Source: Hoyosella subflava DQS3-9A1 (lineage in GTDB: Bacteria > Actinomycetota > Actinomycetes > Mycobacteriales > Mycobacteriaceae). From it: a DNA stretch of 64,000 nucleotides. The DNA lies in the NCBI RefSeq assembly GCF_000214175.1, contig NC_015564.1, forward strand, positions 1,054,001 to 1,118,000. Reading direction: 5' to 3'. Made by a program: the position numbers and the translations under genes. Numbering within the stretch: position 1 is the first letter of the stretch; each line of letters starts with the position of its first letter. The notes beneath the pieces are model-generated. The model saw only the letters and a program-made list of their open reading frames with translations. It did not search any database and was not told where the DNA came from. Positions 8,801 to 15,865 of this stretch are shown piece after piece.

Positions 8801-9327
8801 TCACGGAGACGTACCGGAAGGAAAGGTCCGTGCAGCCGGACTCTACTGTTCTGACAGAGACCGTAGCGATGTATCTGCACAAGCTGATGGCTTACAAGGA
8901 TGAGTACGAGGTTGCTCGGCTGGCGCTTCTCCCGGAGATCCGCGAGCAGATCGAGGGAGAGTTCGGTAAGGGCGCGAAGGTGCACTACAAACTGCACCCA
9001 CCGGCACTTCGTGCAATGGGCATGAAGAAGAAGATGACGCTCGGTACATGGTTCGATCCAGCCTTCCGCAGCCTCAAGTCGATGAAGAAGCTGCGCGGTA
9101 CCAAACTCGACCCATTCGGCAGCGCTGAGGTTCGCAAGACGGAACGGGAATTGATCGACGAATACATCGCTGCGATGCGAAACGTTCTCGGCGATCTGCA
9201 CGCTGAGGGTTTGGCTAACGCTGTCGAGACGGCATCTCTGCCAGACATGGTCCGCGGCTACGAGGACATCAAAATGCGTAACGTCGTGAAGTACCGTGCC
9301 GCGCTTGCGGAGCGTGTCTCAGGCTAG
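5845..9327 (+). CDS. Fused indolepyruvate:ferredoxin oxidoreductase (IorA-IorB type)
   Basis: A 1160-residue protein. The ATG at 5845 is chosen over 5773 because AGGAGG sits seven bases upstream. It carries an N-terminal pyrimidine-binding half (FVSGYEGSPLAGYD), a central ThDP half (YFCSGCPHN; GGGIGCHAM; NIGDGTFMHSG), a cysteine-rich iron-sulfur segment from about residue 647 (CEGCGDC, then SSCNLDYSCLKGDCPSF), a gamma-type catalytic domain (MGIGGTGVVTVSQ; LDQTGLAQKGGAVVSD) and a C-terminal DUF6537-like region. The family oxidatively decarboxylates arylpyruvates, or in some actinobacteria other 2-oxoacids, to acyl-CoA with ferredoxin as acceptor. It is probably regulated by the divergent Lrp protein. 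Substrate is uncertain; the fold and chemistry are not. Confidence 0.9.
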   Translation: MTTSEAAHGADITTGGKRKSQSFYLDERYEREDGVVYLTGIQALVRMLLDRARQDRRAGLKTATFVSGYEGSPLAGYDLELIRQRNLVSTLDVVHQPGLNEEYGATAVMGSQLTRNVGTFNRDGVTGIWYGKAPGLDRSTDALRHANMIGTDPMGGAVALVGDDPGAKSSTIPSASEALMADMYMPVLYPADSQDIVELGLHAQYMSRFTGLWTGLKVVTAVADGAGTVQVHPHLSSPLLGHSEPSKHQPTGMVLGQTLMALERSLHQTRLPRALEYARNNGLNKITRSGGTDRIGVITSGKTYLDLQSAFRTLGITETDLARFGIRVLKLGMVYPLEPRIIETFADGLEEIIVVEEKHSFIESAVRDLLYGRVNAPRVIGRKATDGSVLFPVTGELDLDAVARGMAKALKPRGIDSVQAWYRRPRPHTLSLPLAVRSPYFCSGCPHNSSTKVDDNTLVGGGIGCHAMVLLMDEKQVGNVTGATQMGGEGVQWIGMAPFLEEGHLVQNIGDGTFMHSGSLAVRAAVAAGVNITYKLLYNSAVAMTGGQHPVGEMTIEQITKILIDERVARVVITSDNPKRINRRALPKGVAVRPRDDLMDVQRELAKVPGVTVLIHDQECAAQKRRKRKRGKIATPTTKVMINERVCEGCGDCGEKSNCLSVQPTDTEFGRKTQINQSSCNLDYSCLKGDCPSFMTITPGEKPQHQMLPPLGLDDLPHPKYYSGRDEFDMRVMGIGGTGVVTVSQVLAMASVIDGHAVRTLDQTGLAQKGGAVVSDIKMTDGPEQLSAKVGEGSCDLYLGCDALVATDPQNLRVASPSKTIAVVSTTHVATGKMITDTSEVYPADASIHSAIDAVTKQVHYLDAIDLADRLFGDEQYANMILVGAALQTGVLPISESAIEQAIVLNGVAVEKNLQALRRGRQSVADPAALAAAMRQEPKKREISARARQLGALIGLPAQSESIDMRIDELIAYQDEKYAKKFVAFVTETYRKERSVQPDSTVLTETVAMYLHKLMAYKDEYEVARLALLPEIREQIEGEFGKGAKVHYKLHPPALRAMGMKKKMTLGTWFDPAFRSLKSMKKLRGTKLDPFGSAEVRKTERELIDEYIAAMRNVLGDLHAEGLANAVETASLPDMVRGYEDIKMRNVVKYRAALAERVSG

Positions 9328-9357
9328 GGTTCGGCCCCGGATACTTTTCGGTCCCGA

Positions 9358-9403
9358 TGTACAGGCTGTACAGAATCCATTGCGGTTCTGTGCAGCCTGT
9401 ACA
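9358..9403. terminator. Long hairpin downstream of the oxidoreductase
   Basis: A 20-bp inverted repeat (9358-9377 and 9384-9403) with a 6-base loop; the two mismatches become G-U pairs in RNA. It starts 31 bases after the stop codon, so termination is the simplest role. The outer TGTACAGGCT arms are unusually regular and an operator role is possible. Confidence 0.5.
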
Positions 9404-9576
9404 TGCATGAATGCGCCATTTGGGGTGGCTTTCGTCCGATCTGTGACCGGTGTAACACCTGTGAACCTAGTGCCGATACACATCGCGTAGAGGGAAGCAG
9501 TCGGTGGGCTGACTCGGGTAACTGGGACAGCGCTTCACTCGGGCAATCATTGTGGCTTGCCGGAAGGAGCGGTGTC

Positions 9577-9732
9577 ATGGATCGCCTAATCACCATAGGG
9601 TCAGGAGTCGTCGCATTCGCTGTGACCGCAGTGTCCACCAGCTGCTTCCTTCTGCACCGAACAACGAATGAACACTGGGTTCCGGAGCCGAATCCGGTTT
9701 CGCGCCAATTTTTCGCTGCGCGCCACGCCTGA
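9577..9732 (+). CDS. Small single-span membrane protein, 51 residues
   Basis: The ATG at 9577 has a strong GGAAGGAG ribosome site with good spacing. The product MDRLITIGSGVVAFAVTAVS continues into a hydrophobic span ending near residue 26, then a short charged/aromatic tail ending in PVSRQFFAARHA. No family is recognised. It lies directly before the decayed sugar-transport permease, so it could be a leftover open frame of that operon rather than a functional small protein. Confidence 0.4.
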   Translation: MDRLITIGSGVVAFAVTAVSTSCFLLHRTTNEHWVPEPNPVSRQFFAARHA

Positions 9733-9763
9733 TCAAGACCGGCGTAACCTCCCGTTGAACTAG

Positions 9764-10051
9764 TGGCGCAACACCTTCCAGGGCATCATCCTCCCTCTCG
9801 CGAGAGTCGCATTCGGCACGTTCCTGACGCGGAACCACTTCCTCTCCATACCGTCTGAGATCATCGAGGCGGCGCGGATGGATGGCGCAGGTCACGTCAC
9901 GCTCCTGCGGTGCACCCTCCTGCGGTGCACCCTGCTGCGGAACAACGAGGGCCTCACGAACTGGGGGCCAGTCATGGCTGGCACGATTCTGACGATGCTT
10001 CCCATCCTGATCGTCTTGCTTATCCTTCAACGACACAGGATCAGGGCCTGA
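9764..10051 (+). pseudogene. ugpE: Decayed ABC sugar/glycerophosphodiester transporter permease (UgpE/MalG type)
   Basis: An open frame without a start, preceded in frame by TAG, encodes the C-terminal part of a MalG-type permease. NTFQGIILPLARVAFGTFL and IPSEIIEAARMDGAGHVTLL form the EAA loop that docks the ATPase; NWGPVMAGTILTMLPILIVL is the terminal membrane segment. The membrane segment normally between them is missing and is replaced by a triplicated CTLLR stretch produced by a 15-bp tandem repeat. The N-terminal two thirds are absent. The intact ugpB-like gene follows 48 bases later in the usual ugp order. Confidence 0.75.
9902..9940 (+). repeat. 15-bp tandem repeat inside the ugpE remnant
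   Basis: CTCCTGCGGTGCACC occurs at 9902-9916 and 9917-9931, followed by a partial third copy with one change at 9932-9940. The repeat keeps the reading frame and fills the place of a deleted membrane segment, so it probably arose by slippage or repair at the deletion junction. Confidence 0.8.
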
Positions 10052-10098
10052 CCTCAGGCGCTGTCGAAGGCTGACCACTACAGAGAGGGCAACATGCC

Positions 10099-11418
10099 AT
10101 GGCGGGTTTCAATCGGCGTCACTTCCTGGGCCTCGCGGGCACTGCGGCGGCAACTGCCGCGCTAACAGCCTGCACAGGCACGGGCAGTGGAGGCAACGGC
10201 GGCGGGAACGCCGGCGGCGCTGGCAGCCGAATCACCTTCTGGTCCAACCATCCCGGCACATCACGGGACGTGGAACTGGAACTGATCCGCCGGTTCGAAG
10301 CCGAAAACGACATCTCCGTACAGTTGATCAGCGCGGGCAAGAACTACGAGGAAGTCGCCCAGAAGTTCAACGCTTCATTGGCTGGCGGCGAACAACCGGA
10401 CGTCGTTGTCCTCTCTGACGTGGGGTGGTTCAACTACGCGCTCAACAAGACAATCGAACCACTCGATACGCACTTCTCATCGGCGGGTGTCGAGCCCGAT
10501 GACTACGTCGATGCTCTGCTCGCCGACTACCTCTTTGACGGCAGCCACTTCGCGCTGCCTTACGCGCGCTCAACGCCGCTCTTCTACTACAACAAGGACT
10601 TGTGGCAACGGGTTGGACTGCCCGATCGCGGTCCGGAGAGCTGGCAAGAATTCGGCGAGTGGGCGCCTGAACTTCAGCAGGCCATCGGGAACGGGAAGTT
10701 CGCGCATTCCTGGGGTAACGCCATCGACTATCTCGCCTGGACGTTCCAAGGGCCGAACTGGACGTTCGGGGGCGCGTACTCGCAGGAGTGGGACTTGAAG
10801 CTGACCGACGAGCGCACGATCGAAGCGGGCAACTGGCTGAGGGACCAGATCCATACCGCACGCTACGCGAACGTCTCGCCGGATATCGCCACCGATTTTG
10901 CTGCCGGTCTCTGCGGCTCGACCATTGCGTCTACCGGCAGTTTGAGTGGAATCACCGCCACTGCAACCAGTTTTGAGGTTGGCACCGCGTTCCTGCCGCG
11001 CACTGAGCAGCCAGGCTGCCCGACCGGCGGTGCCGGGCTTGCCATTCCTTCGGGAATCCCCGATCAGCGAAAAGAGAACGCACTGAAGTTCATTGAGTTC
11101 ATCACCAATGCGGAAAACACCGCCTACTTCTCGCAGAACGTCAGCTACATGCCAGTACGTAAGACTGCCGTCGAATCCGATGAGTTCGCCCAGTACCTCA
11201 ATGACAACCCCAATGCGCGTACCGCAGTCGACCAGCTTCCCTTCACGGGCCCGCAAGACAATGCGCGAGTCTTCGTCCCGGGTGCCGATCAGATCCTTGG
11301 CACCGGCTTCGAGCGGATCGCACTGCAAAACGCCGACGTTGAGTCGACGTTCGCCGATGTCCAGGAACAAATTCAGCGGATCATCGACCGTCAGATCGCG
11401 CCGAACCTGCCACGCTGA
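10099..11418 (+). CDS. ugpB: Extracellular solute-binding lipoprotein, UgpB-like
   Basis: A 439-residue protein. The N-terminus has a twin-arginine signal (NRRHFLGLAGTAAATAALTAC) ending in a lipobox, then a glycine/serine linker. The body is a type-1 periplasmic-binding fold: ITFWSNHPGTSRDVELELI, NASLAGGEQPDVVVLSD, FALPYARSTPLFYYNKDLW, and a C-terminal NALKFIEFITNAENTAYFSQ as in UgpB. UgpB in mycobacteria binds glycerophosphocholine. Here the permease gene upstream is broken and the ATPase gene downstream is reduced to about 30 recognisable codons, so this is an orphan binding protein unless it works with a transporter encoded elsewhere. A phospholipase C follows. Confidence 0.88.
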   Translation: MAGFNRRHFLGLAGTAAATAALTACTGTGSGGNGGGNAGGAGSRITFWSNHPGTSRDVELELIRRFEAENDISVQLISAGKNYEEVAQKFNASLAGGEQPDVVVLSDVGWFNYALNKTIEPLDTHFSSAGVEPDDYVDALLADYLFDGSHFALPYARSTPLFYYNKDLWQRVGLPDRGPESWQEFGEWAPELQQAIGNGKFAHSWGNAIDYLAWTFQGPNWTFGGAYSQEWDLKLTDERTIEAGNWLRDQIHTARYANVSPDIATDFAAGLCGSTIASTGSLSGITATATSFEVGTAFLPRTEQPGCPTGGAGLAIPSGIPDQRKENALKFIEFITNAENTAYFSQNVSYMPVRKTAVESDEFAQYLNDNPNARTAVDQLPFTGPQDNARVFVPGADQILGTGFERIALQNADVESTFADVQEQIQRIIDRQIAPNLPR

Positions 11419-11442
11419 TCCCCGCTACGGAAGGAGCCCGCC

Positions 11443-11604
11443 GTGGCGGGCATTCACCTCGACGACGTCACCCGCCGCTACCAGGGCAGCGACACAATTG
11501 CCGTGGACACCCTGAACCTCGACATTGCGCATGCTCGCAGGTCGGCTGAACGCAACCCGTCGATCGTGGCGCACTGCCATTTTTCGGTTTCCCGGTGCGT
11601 GTGA
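11443..11604 (+). pseudogene. ugpC: Truncated ABC transporter ATPase (UgpC type), N-terminal fragment
   Basis: A GTG with an AAGGAG ribosome site opens a 53-codon frame. The first 29 residues, VAGIHLDDVTRRYQGSDTIA then VDTLNLDIA, match the first strands of MalK/UgpC ATPases just before the Walker A loop. The frame then passes into unrelated sequence and stops, so all catalytic motifs are lost. It lies 24 bases after the binding-protein gene. Confidence 0.75.
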
Positions 11605-11676
11605 CGGAGCGCACATATTATGGGCGCAGTTAACTTTCCAGTGTTCCTCCTACTCGCCCTCACCACAGGAATGCCT

Positions 11677-13209
11677 ATGGCCGCATCCGGGCCCTTTGCG
11701 GGTATGAGCCGCAGGGAATTCTTCGCGAAAGCATTCGCCGCCGGTGGTACTGTTCTGCTGACCTCCTGGGCAGGACCGGTGATCGAACGGGCATACGCCG
11801 CGGATCCGATGGGTCACGGAACGCTCGACGACATCGAGCATTTCGTGCTGCTCATGCTCGAGAACCGGTCTTTTGACCACTACTTCGGCACGCAGTCCGG
11901 GGTGCGCGGGTTCGATGACCCGTCGGCTGCGTGGAACCAATATGGTTACGCGCCGGGTATCGGCCCAACACCGACGGGATTCCTCAATCCGTTCCGCCTC
12001 GACACCACGCGTGGCGCGACCCTGAATGGGGAGTGCATTAACGACCCCACCCACAGTTGGGGTCCGCAGCATCACGCATGGAACGGTGGGCGGATGGACC
12101 AGTGGGTGACGGTCCATCTACAGCATGAGGGGCCGGGAAATGGGCCCGCCACAATGGGCTACTACACGCGTGACGATTTGCCCGTGCACTATCAGTTAAC
12201 GGATGCGTTTACGCTGTGCGATCACTATTTTTGTTCTGTGATGGGCCCGACTGACCCTAATCGCCTGTATTGGATCAGCGCGTCCATTGATCCTGCGGGG
12301 ACCCACGGCGGCCCACTGGTGTACACCCCCGAGCTACTCCCGCAACATGTGTACTCATGGCGCACTTTTCCGGAGAATCTCGAAGAAGCCGGCGTCAGCT
12401 GGAAGGTCTACCAAAACAAAGACTTCGGGCCCCTTTCCAGCGTCCTTCTCGATGGCATGCTCGGGTGCTTCGTGCAATCGGCAGATCCCCAATCGGCCCT
12501 ATACCGCAAGGGCGTCGCGCCGACGTATCCCCTTGAGTTTCAGAACGATGTCCAGAACGGAACACTCCCGCAAGTGAGCTGGATCGTGCCGTCGCTGCTC
12601 GAGTGTGAACACCCCGCATTGCCTCCCGCCTTCGGCGCTGTCGGACTCGTGCAGGTGCTCGATATTCTCACGTCCAACCGGGCGCTGTGGGAGAAGACGG
12701 CGCTGATCGTGAGCTATGACGAAAACGGCGGGTTCTTCGACCATGTTGCCCCGCCCACGGCCCCTCCAGGAACGCCAGGGGAGTACCTAACGGCACCGCT
12801 CGCGTCGGTGACCGAATCGGATGGCATTGCAGGGCCTATCGGCCTCGGTTTCCGAGTACCCAGCATGGTGGTCTCGCCGTACAGCAGGGGCGGACTGGTC
12901 TTTTCGGATGTCCTCGATCACACGTCACAGCTTCGTTTGATCGAAAAGCGGTTCGGTGTCCCGGTGCCCAATCTCACGCCCTGGCGGCGCAGCGTGGTTG
13001 GAGACATGAGCGCAGCGTTCAACTTCGCGGCCGCACCTGATCCCGGGTCGGTTAACCTAGGGACTCCATGGCCGAAGGCAGGCGCAGCGCTTGCTCAATG
13101 CGGGCCGGATATCGTCACGGGTTTCTTCAACCAGGGAACCCCCTACGCGGTCCCGCCGAATTCGATGCCCCGGCAGGAGCCTGGAACCCGAGGCCGCCCA
13201 AGCGGTTAA
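11677..13209 (+). CDS. plcA: Tat-exported phospholipase C (phosphoesterase family)
   Basis: A 510-residue protein resembling mycobacterial PlcA-D. The Tat signal SRREFFAKAFAAGGTVLLTS is followed by the phosphoesterase motif LMLENRSFDHYFGT. Further family segments are GPTDPNRLYWISASIDP, VSYDENGGFFDHV, RVPSMVVSPYSRGG and EKRFGVPVPNLTPWRR. These enzymes cleave phosphatidylcholine outside the cytoplasm to diacylglycerol and phosphocholine. The ATG at 11677 has AGGA six bases upstream; starts at 11620 or 11704 (aligned with M. tuberculosis enzymes) are alternatives. Its position beside an orphan UgpB hints at former coupling of phospholipid cleavage with glycerophosphodiester uptake. Confidence 0.9.
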   Translation: MAASGPFAGMSRREFFAKAFAAGGTVLLTSWAGPVIERAYAADPMGHGTLDDIEHFVLLMLENRSFDHYFGTQSGVRGFDDPSAAWNQYGYAPGIGPTPTGFLNPFRLDTTRGATLNGECINDPTHSWGPQHHAWNGGRMDQWVTVHLQHEGPGNGPATMGYYTRDDLPVHYQLTDAFTLCDHYFCSVMGPTDPNRLYWISASIDPAGTHGGPLVYTPELLPQHVYSWRTFPENLEEAGVSWKVYQNKDFGPLSSVLLDGMLGCFVQSADPQSALYRKGVAPTYPLEFQNDVQNGTLPQVSWIVPSLLECEHPALPPAFGAVGLVQVLDILTSNRALWEKTALIVSYDENGGFFDHVAPPTAPPGTPGEYLTAPLASVTESDGIAGPIGLGFRVPSMVVSPYSRGGLVFSDVLDHTSQLRLIEKRFGVPVPNLTPWRRSVVGDMSAAFNFAAAPDPGSVNLGTPWPKAGAALAQCGPDIVTGFFNQGTPYAVPPNSMPRQEPGTRGRPSG

Positions 13210-13227
13210 CTGCCCTAGCGCGATCTA

Positions 13228-13252
13228 GTAGCGAATGCCGCGCGTAGCGCGT
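13228..13252. repeat. 25-bp direct repeat, copy 1
   Basis: This copy and 14196-14220 are direct repeats of 25 bp differing at one base (GTAGCGAATG versus GTAGCAAATG at their starts, both ending CCGCGCGTAGCGCGT). They bracket the DUF559 gene. The GC core CGCGCGTAGCGCG is nearly self-complementary. Confidence 0.85.
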
Positions 13253-13258
13253 CAGGGT

Positions 13259-14143
13259 TTACCAAATCGTGGGGCGATTCGCTAAGGCCGCGGTAATCTC
13301 CTTCACGACGCGGTCCGGCTCATGCATCAGGTGATGCCAGGTGAAACGCAAGACGTGCCAGCCTGCATTAAGCAGGGCGTTCTGCCGGTCCATGTCGCGT
13401 TTAAAGCGTTTGGCGTCACGATGCCATGCCCACCCGTCGACCTCGATTGCGACTCGTTGAAGCGGAAAGGCGACATCGATTTCGTAGCCGAGTGCGTGGA
13501 CGTGCGCTTTCCACCCAGATATTCCGGAGCGCCGCAGCAGTCTGGTGAGCATTCGTTCGGCTTCTGAAGCTCCGCCCTCACCCGCTGCGCGGAGAAGGGT
13601 CTCGGCAGCTTTCGCGCCAGCCCGGCCGCGATTACGCTCATGGACTGACCACAGGTTGTGCAGCGACGCATGCTTCTGGAGAGCCCTGTCCATGAACATT
13701 GACCCTTCGGGGTGGTCGACAGCGGCCTCGAGAATCGTCAGTGGAATGCACGTCACACGAAGGCTCCTGACGGTCGTGGTATCGAGGTTGAGCAGATTGC
13801 GGTGGCGCACATGCCTGTGCGGCACGGGGCGCACCCGACGGGCCGCAGGGATTGACACGAAATGTTTTCGAGGTGGACGTGCGAGCAATCCGTGCCACCA
13901 CGCGGCGCTGAGACTGTGAGCAACCGCGGACGGTCCTGCGGAATAAACTGCCGCCCGCAGCCACGCCGCGGCGTTAGGTGAACGACCACCGTGCAGGTAG
14001 ACACCCTGGTGTAGTCGCACCCATTCCCCGGACACAACCCGCCGATGAATCTGATCGCGCGACATACCAGCCCCGAGCGCCTGGCTGATTCGAATAACCC
14101 CGTCTTGATGCGCCATGATCGCCTGAACGCGCTGCAAATCCAT
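13259..14143 (-). CDS. DUF559 protein with AbiEi-like N-terminus
   Basis: A 294-residue protein. The N-terminal third (MDLQRVQAIMAHQDGVIRIS... MSRDQIHRRVVSGEWVRLHQGVYL) is a winged-helix segment like that of AbiEi-type antitoxins. The C-terminal 110 residues hold the DUF559/Vsr-like nuclease fold: YEIDVAFPLQRVAIEVDGWAWH, where D and E-V-D line the predicted active site, then R-F-TWHHLMHEP. Such proteins are common and uncharacterised in actinobacteria; a DNA-repair or defence role is often assumed. It has no partner gene and lies between two 25-bp direct repeats next to tRNA-Lys, so it may be a mobile or recombined single-gene cassette. Confidence 0.75.
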   Translation of the reverse strand: MDLQRVQAIMAHQDGVIRISQALGAGMSRDQIHRRVVSGEWVRLHQGVYLHGGRSPNAAAWLRAAVYSAGPSAVAHSLSAAWWHGLLARPPRKHFVSIPAARRVRPVPHRHVRHRNLLNLDTTTVRSLRVTCIPLTILEAAVDHPEGSMFMDRALQKHASLHNLWSVHERNRGRAGAKAAETLLRAAGEGGASEAERMLTRLLRRSGISGWKAHVHALGYEIDVAFPLQRVAIEVDGWAWHRDAKRFKRDMDRQNALLNAGWHVLRFTWHHLMHEPDRVVKEITAALANRPTIW

Positions 14144-14195
14144 AGAACGGTTAGACGCGCCTCGGGAGAATCGGTTCCCTCGTTCGGACGATCCG

Positions 14196-14220
14196 GTAGC
14201 AAATGCCGCGCGTAGCGCGT
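14196..14220. repeat. 25-bp direct repeat, copy 2
   Basis: Second copy of the direct repeat at 13228-13252, 968 bp away in the same orientation with one mismatch. It lies about 50 bases upstream of the DUF559 start and about 80 bases from the 3' end of tRNA-Lys. It is not a fragment of the tRNA, so it is not a classical tRNA attachment site. Confidence 0.85.
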
Positions 14221-14261
14221 GAATACTTACCGGATCGAGCCTCGGGGGAGAGGCAACGGAA

Positions 14262-14296
14262 GCAAAAAGCCCCAGGTCCGAATGGACCTGGGGCTT
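14262..14296 (-). terminator. Rho-independent terminator of tRNA-Lys
   Basis: A perfect 13-bp stem (AAGCCCCAGGTCC at 14267-14279 with its complement at 14284-14296) and a 4-base loop. On the minus strand it is followed by TTTTTGC. It lies six bases past the 3' end of the tRNA gene. Confidence 0.85.
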
Positions 14297-14301
14297 GGAG
14301 G

Positions 14302-14374
<73 letters not shown>

Positions 14375-14661
14375 CTGCACTGCGTGCTGCGGTGTGAAAC
14401 AGTAACAGGTTAGCGCCCATAGTGGAAATCGGCTGGTCAGCTCAAGCGTGCACCCGAGTCGGTCAAACAGACGATAGTGCAGTTGGGTAGGTCACGATCC
14501 TCTATCCGGGGCTAGCGTCACTCATGCATACTCATCGATAGGTTCCGCCTCGTGCGGACAATGCGTCCTGATTGCCTGAAATGCGTAACAAGCAGGTATC
14601 GAGTGGACGAAAGCTAAGCGCGTACGGCGACAAGCACGATAAGACGAGTGTGGTGGGATGC

Positions 14662-15855
14662 ATGAAAACCCGGATGGGTAGTCCAGATCGACGTAAAAGA
14701 GCAGTGGGGGCCGCGATTCTCGCCGCCAGTGCTCTCTTTCTCTCTGTCGCATGCACGGTCCCTTCTGGTAACAGTGCAACACCTGTCAGTGAGCAAGCTG
14801 AACTGCCGAAGCCAGCGATCAGCAAGTCACAGCCCGATGGGGCGGTCGGCATCGACCCGCTCGAGCCGTTTACGCTCGCGGTGTCGGAAGGGTCTCTCGT
14901 CAACGCGACATTGACGAACATCGACGGAAAAGTTGTCGACGGTGAGATCGCGGCGGACGGAAAGTCGTGGACCACCACTGAGGTTCTGGGTTACGGCCGC
15001 GTATATACCCTTGACGCAGAAGCGCAGGGTCCGGGCGGCACGACGACCACTTCGAGCCAGTTCACGACGCTGCAACCGAACAACCTCACGATGCCGTACG
15101 CGATGCCCTGGGAGGGCGCTGTCGTCGGGATCGGTCAGCCGGTGCGTGTGCAGTTCGACGAGTCCATCCCGGATCGGAAGGCTGCTGAGGATCGCATCAC
15201 CATCACGACTGACCCGCCGGTGGAGGGTGCTTTCTACTGGGTGAACAACACCGAGGTCCGTTGGCGTCCAGAAGACTACTGGGTGCCCGGCACTACTGTC
15301 ACGGTCGACGTGGACGTGTACGGCTATGACCTCGGTGACGGTCTGTACGGAGAAGCGAACAAGAGCACGACCTTCACCATCGGCGACTCGGTGATCGCGA
15401 TCGCGGATGACTATTCGAAGACCATTTCGATTCAGGTGAATGGCACTGTGGTCCGGACCATGCCCACGTCGTTCGGCAAGAGTTCGACGCCCACACCCAA
15501 TGGCACCTACATCATTGGTGACCGGCAGCAGTCGATGATCATGGACTCATCGACATACGGCGTGCCAGTGAACTCAACGAACGGGTATCGCACGCGAGTT
15601 GAATGGGCCACACAGATGTCGTACAGCGGCATCTACGTGCACTCGGCGCCGTGGTCACTGGGGGATCAGGGCTACCGCAACGTCAGTGCCGGCTGCCTCA
15701 ACGTCAGTCCTGCGAACGCGCAGTGGTTCTACTACAACACTAAGCCCGGTGACCTCGTTGTCGTCCGCAACACCGTGGGTGGCACGCTCTCCGGGTTTGA
15801 CGGACTCGGTGACTGGAACATCCCGTGGTCGACCTGGAAGGCCGGGAACGCCTGA
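14662..15855 (+). CDS. L,D-transpeptidase lipoprotein (LdtMt2/LppS-like) with SAGC motif
   Basis: A 397-residue protein. MKTRMGSPDRRKRAVGAAIL leads through a hydrophobic stretch to LSVAC, a lipobox-like site. Two Ig-like domains (about residues 40-250) precede the YkuD catalytic domain (about 255-385). IYVHSAPWSLGDQGYR carries the catalytic histidine (H327), and the nucleophile C345 lies 18 residues later, the same spacing as His336/Cys354 of LdtMt2. The usual SHGC signature reads SAGC here. These enzymes make 3-3 crosslinks in peptidoglycan and confer tolerance to many beta-lactams. The ATG at 14662 has GGTGGGA upstream; 14572 and 14674 are alternatives. Confidence 0.88.
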   Translation: MKTRMGSPDRRKRAVGAAILAASALFLSVACTVPSGNSATPVSEQAELPKPAISKSQPDGAVGIDPLEPFTLAVSEGSLVNATLTNIDGKVVDGEIAADGKSWTTTEVLGYGRVYTLDAEAQGPGGTTTTSSQFTTLQPNNLTMPYAMPWEGAVVGIGQPVRVQFDESIPDRKAAEDRITITTDPPVEGAFYWVNNTEVRWRPEDYWVPGTTVTVDVDVYGYDLGDGLYGEANKSTTFTIGDSVIAIADDYSKTISIQVNGTVVRTMPTSFGKSSTPTPNGTYIIGDRQQSMIMDSSTYGVPVNSTNGYRTRVEWATQMSYSGIYVHSAPWSLGDQGYRNVSAGCLNVSPANAQWFYYNTKPGDLVVVRNTVGGTLSGFDGLGDWNIPWSTWKAGNA

Positions 15856-15865
15856 GGCAACAGCG

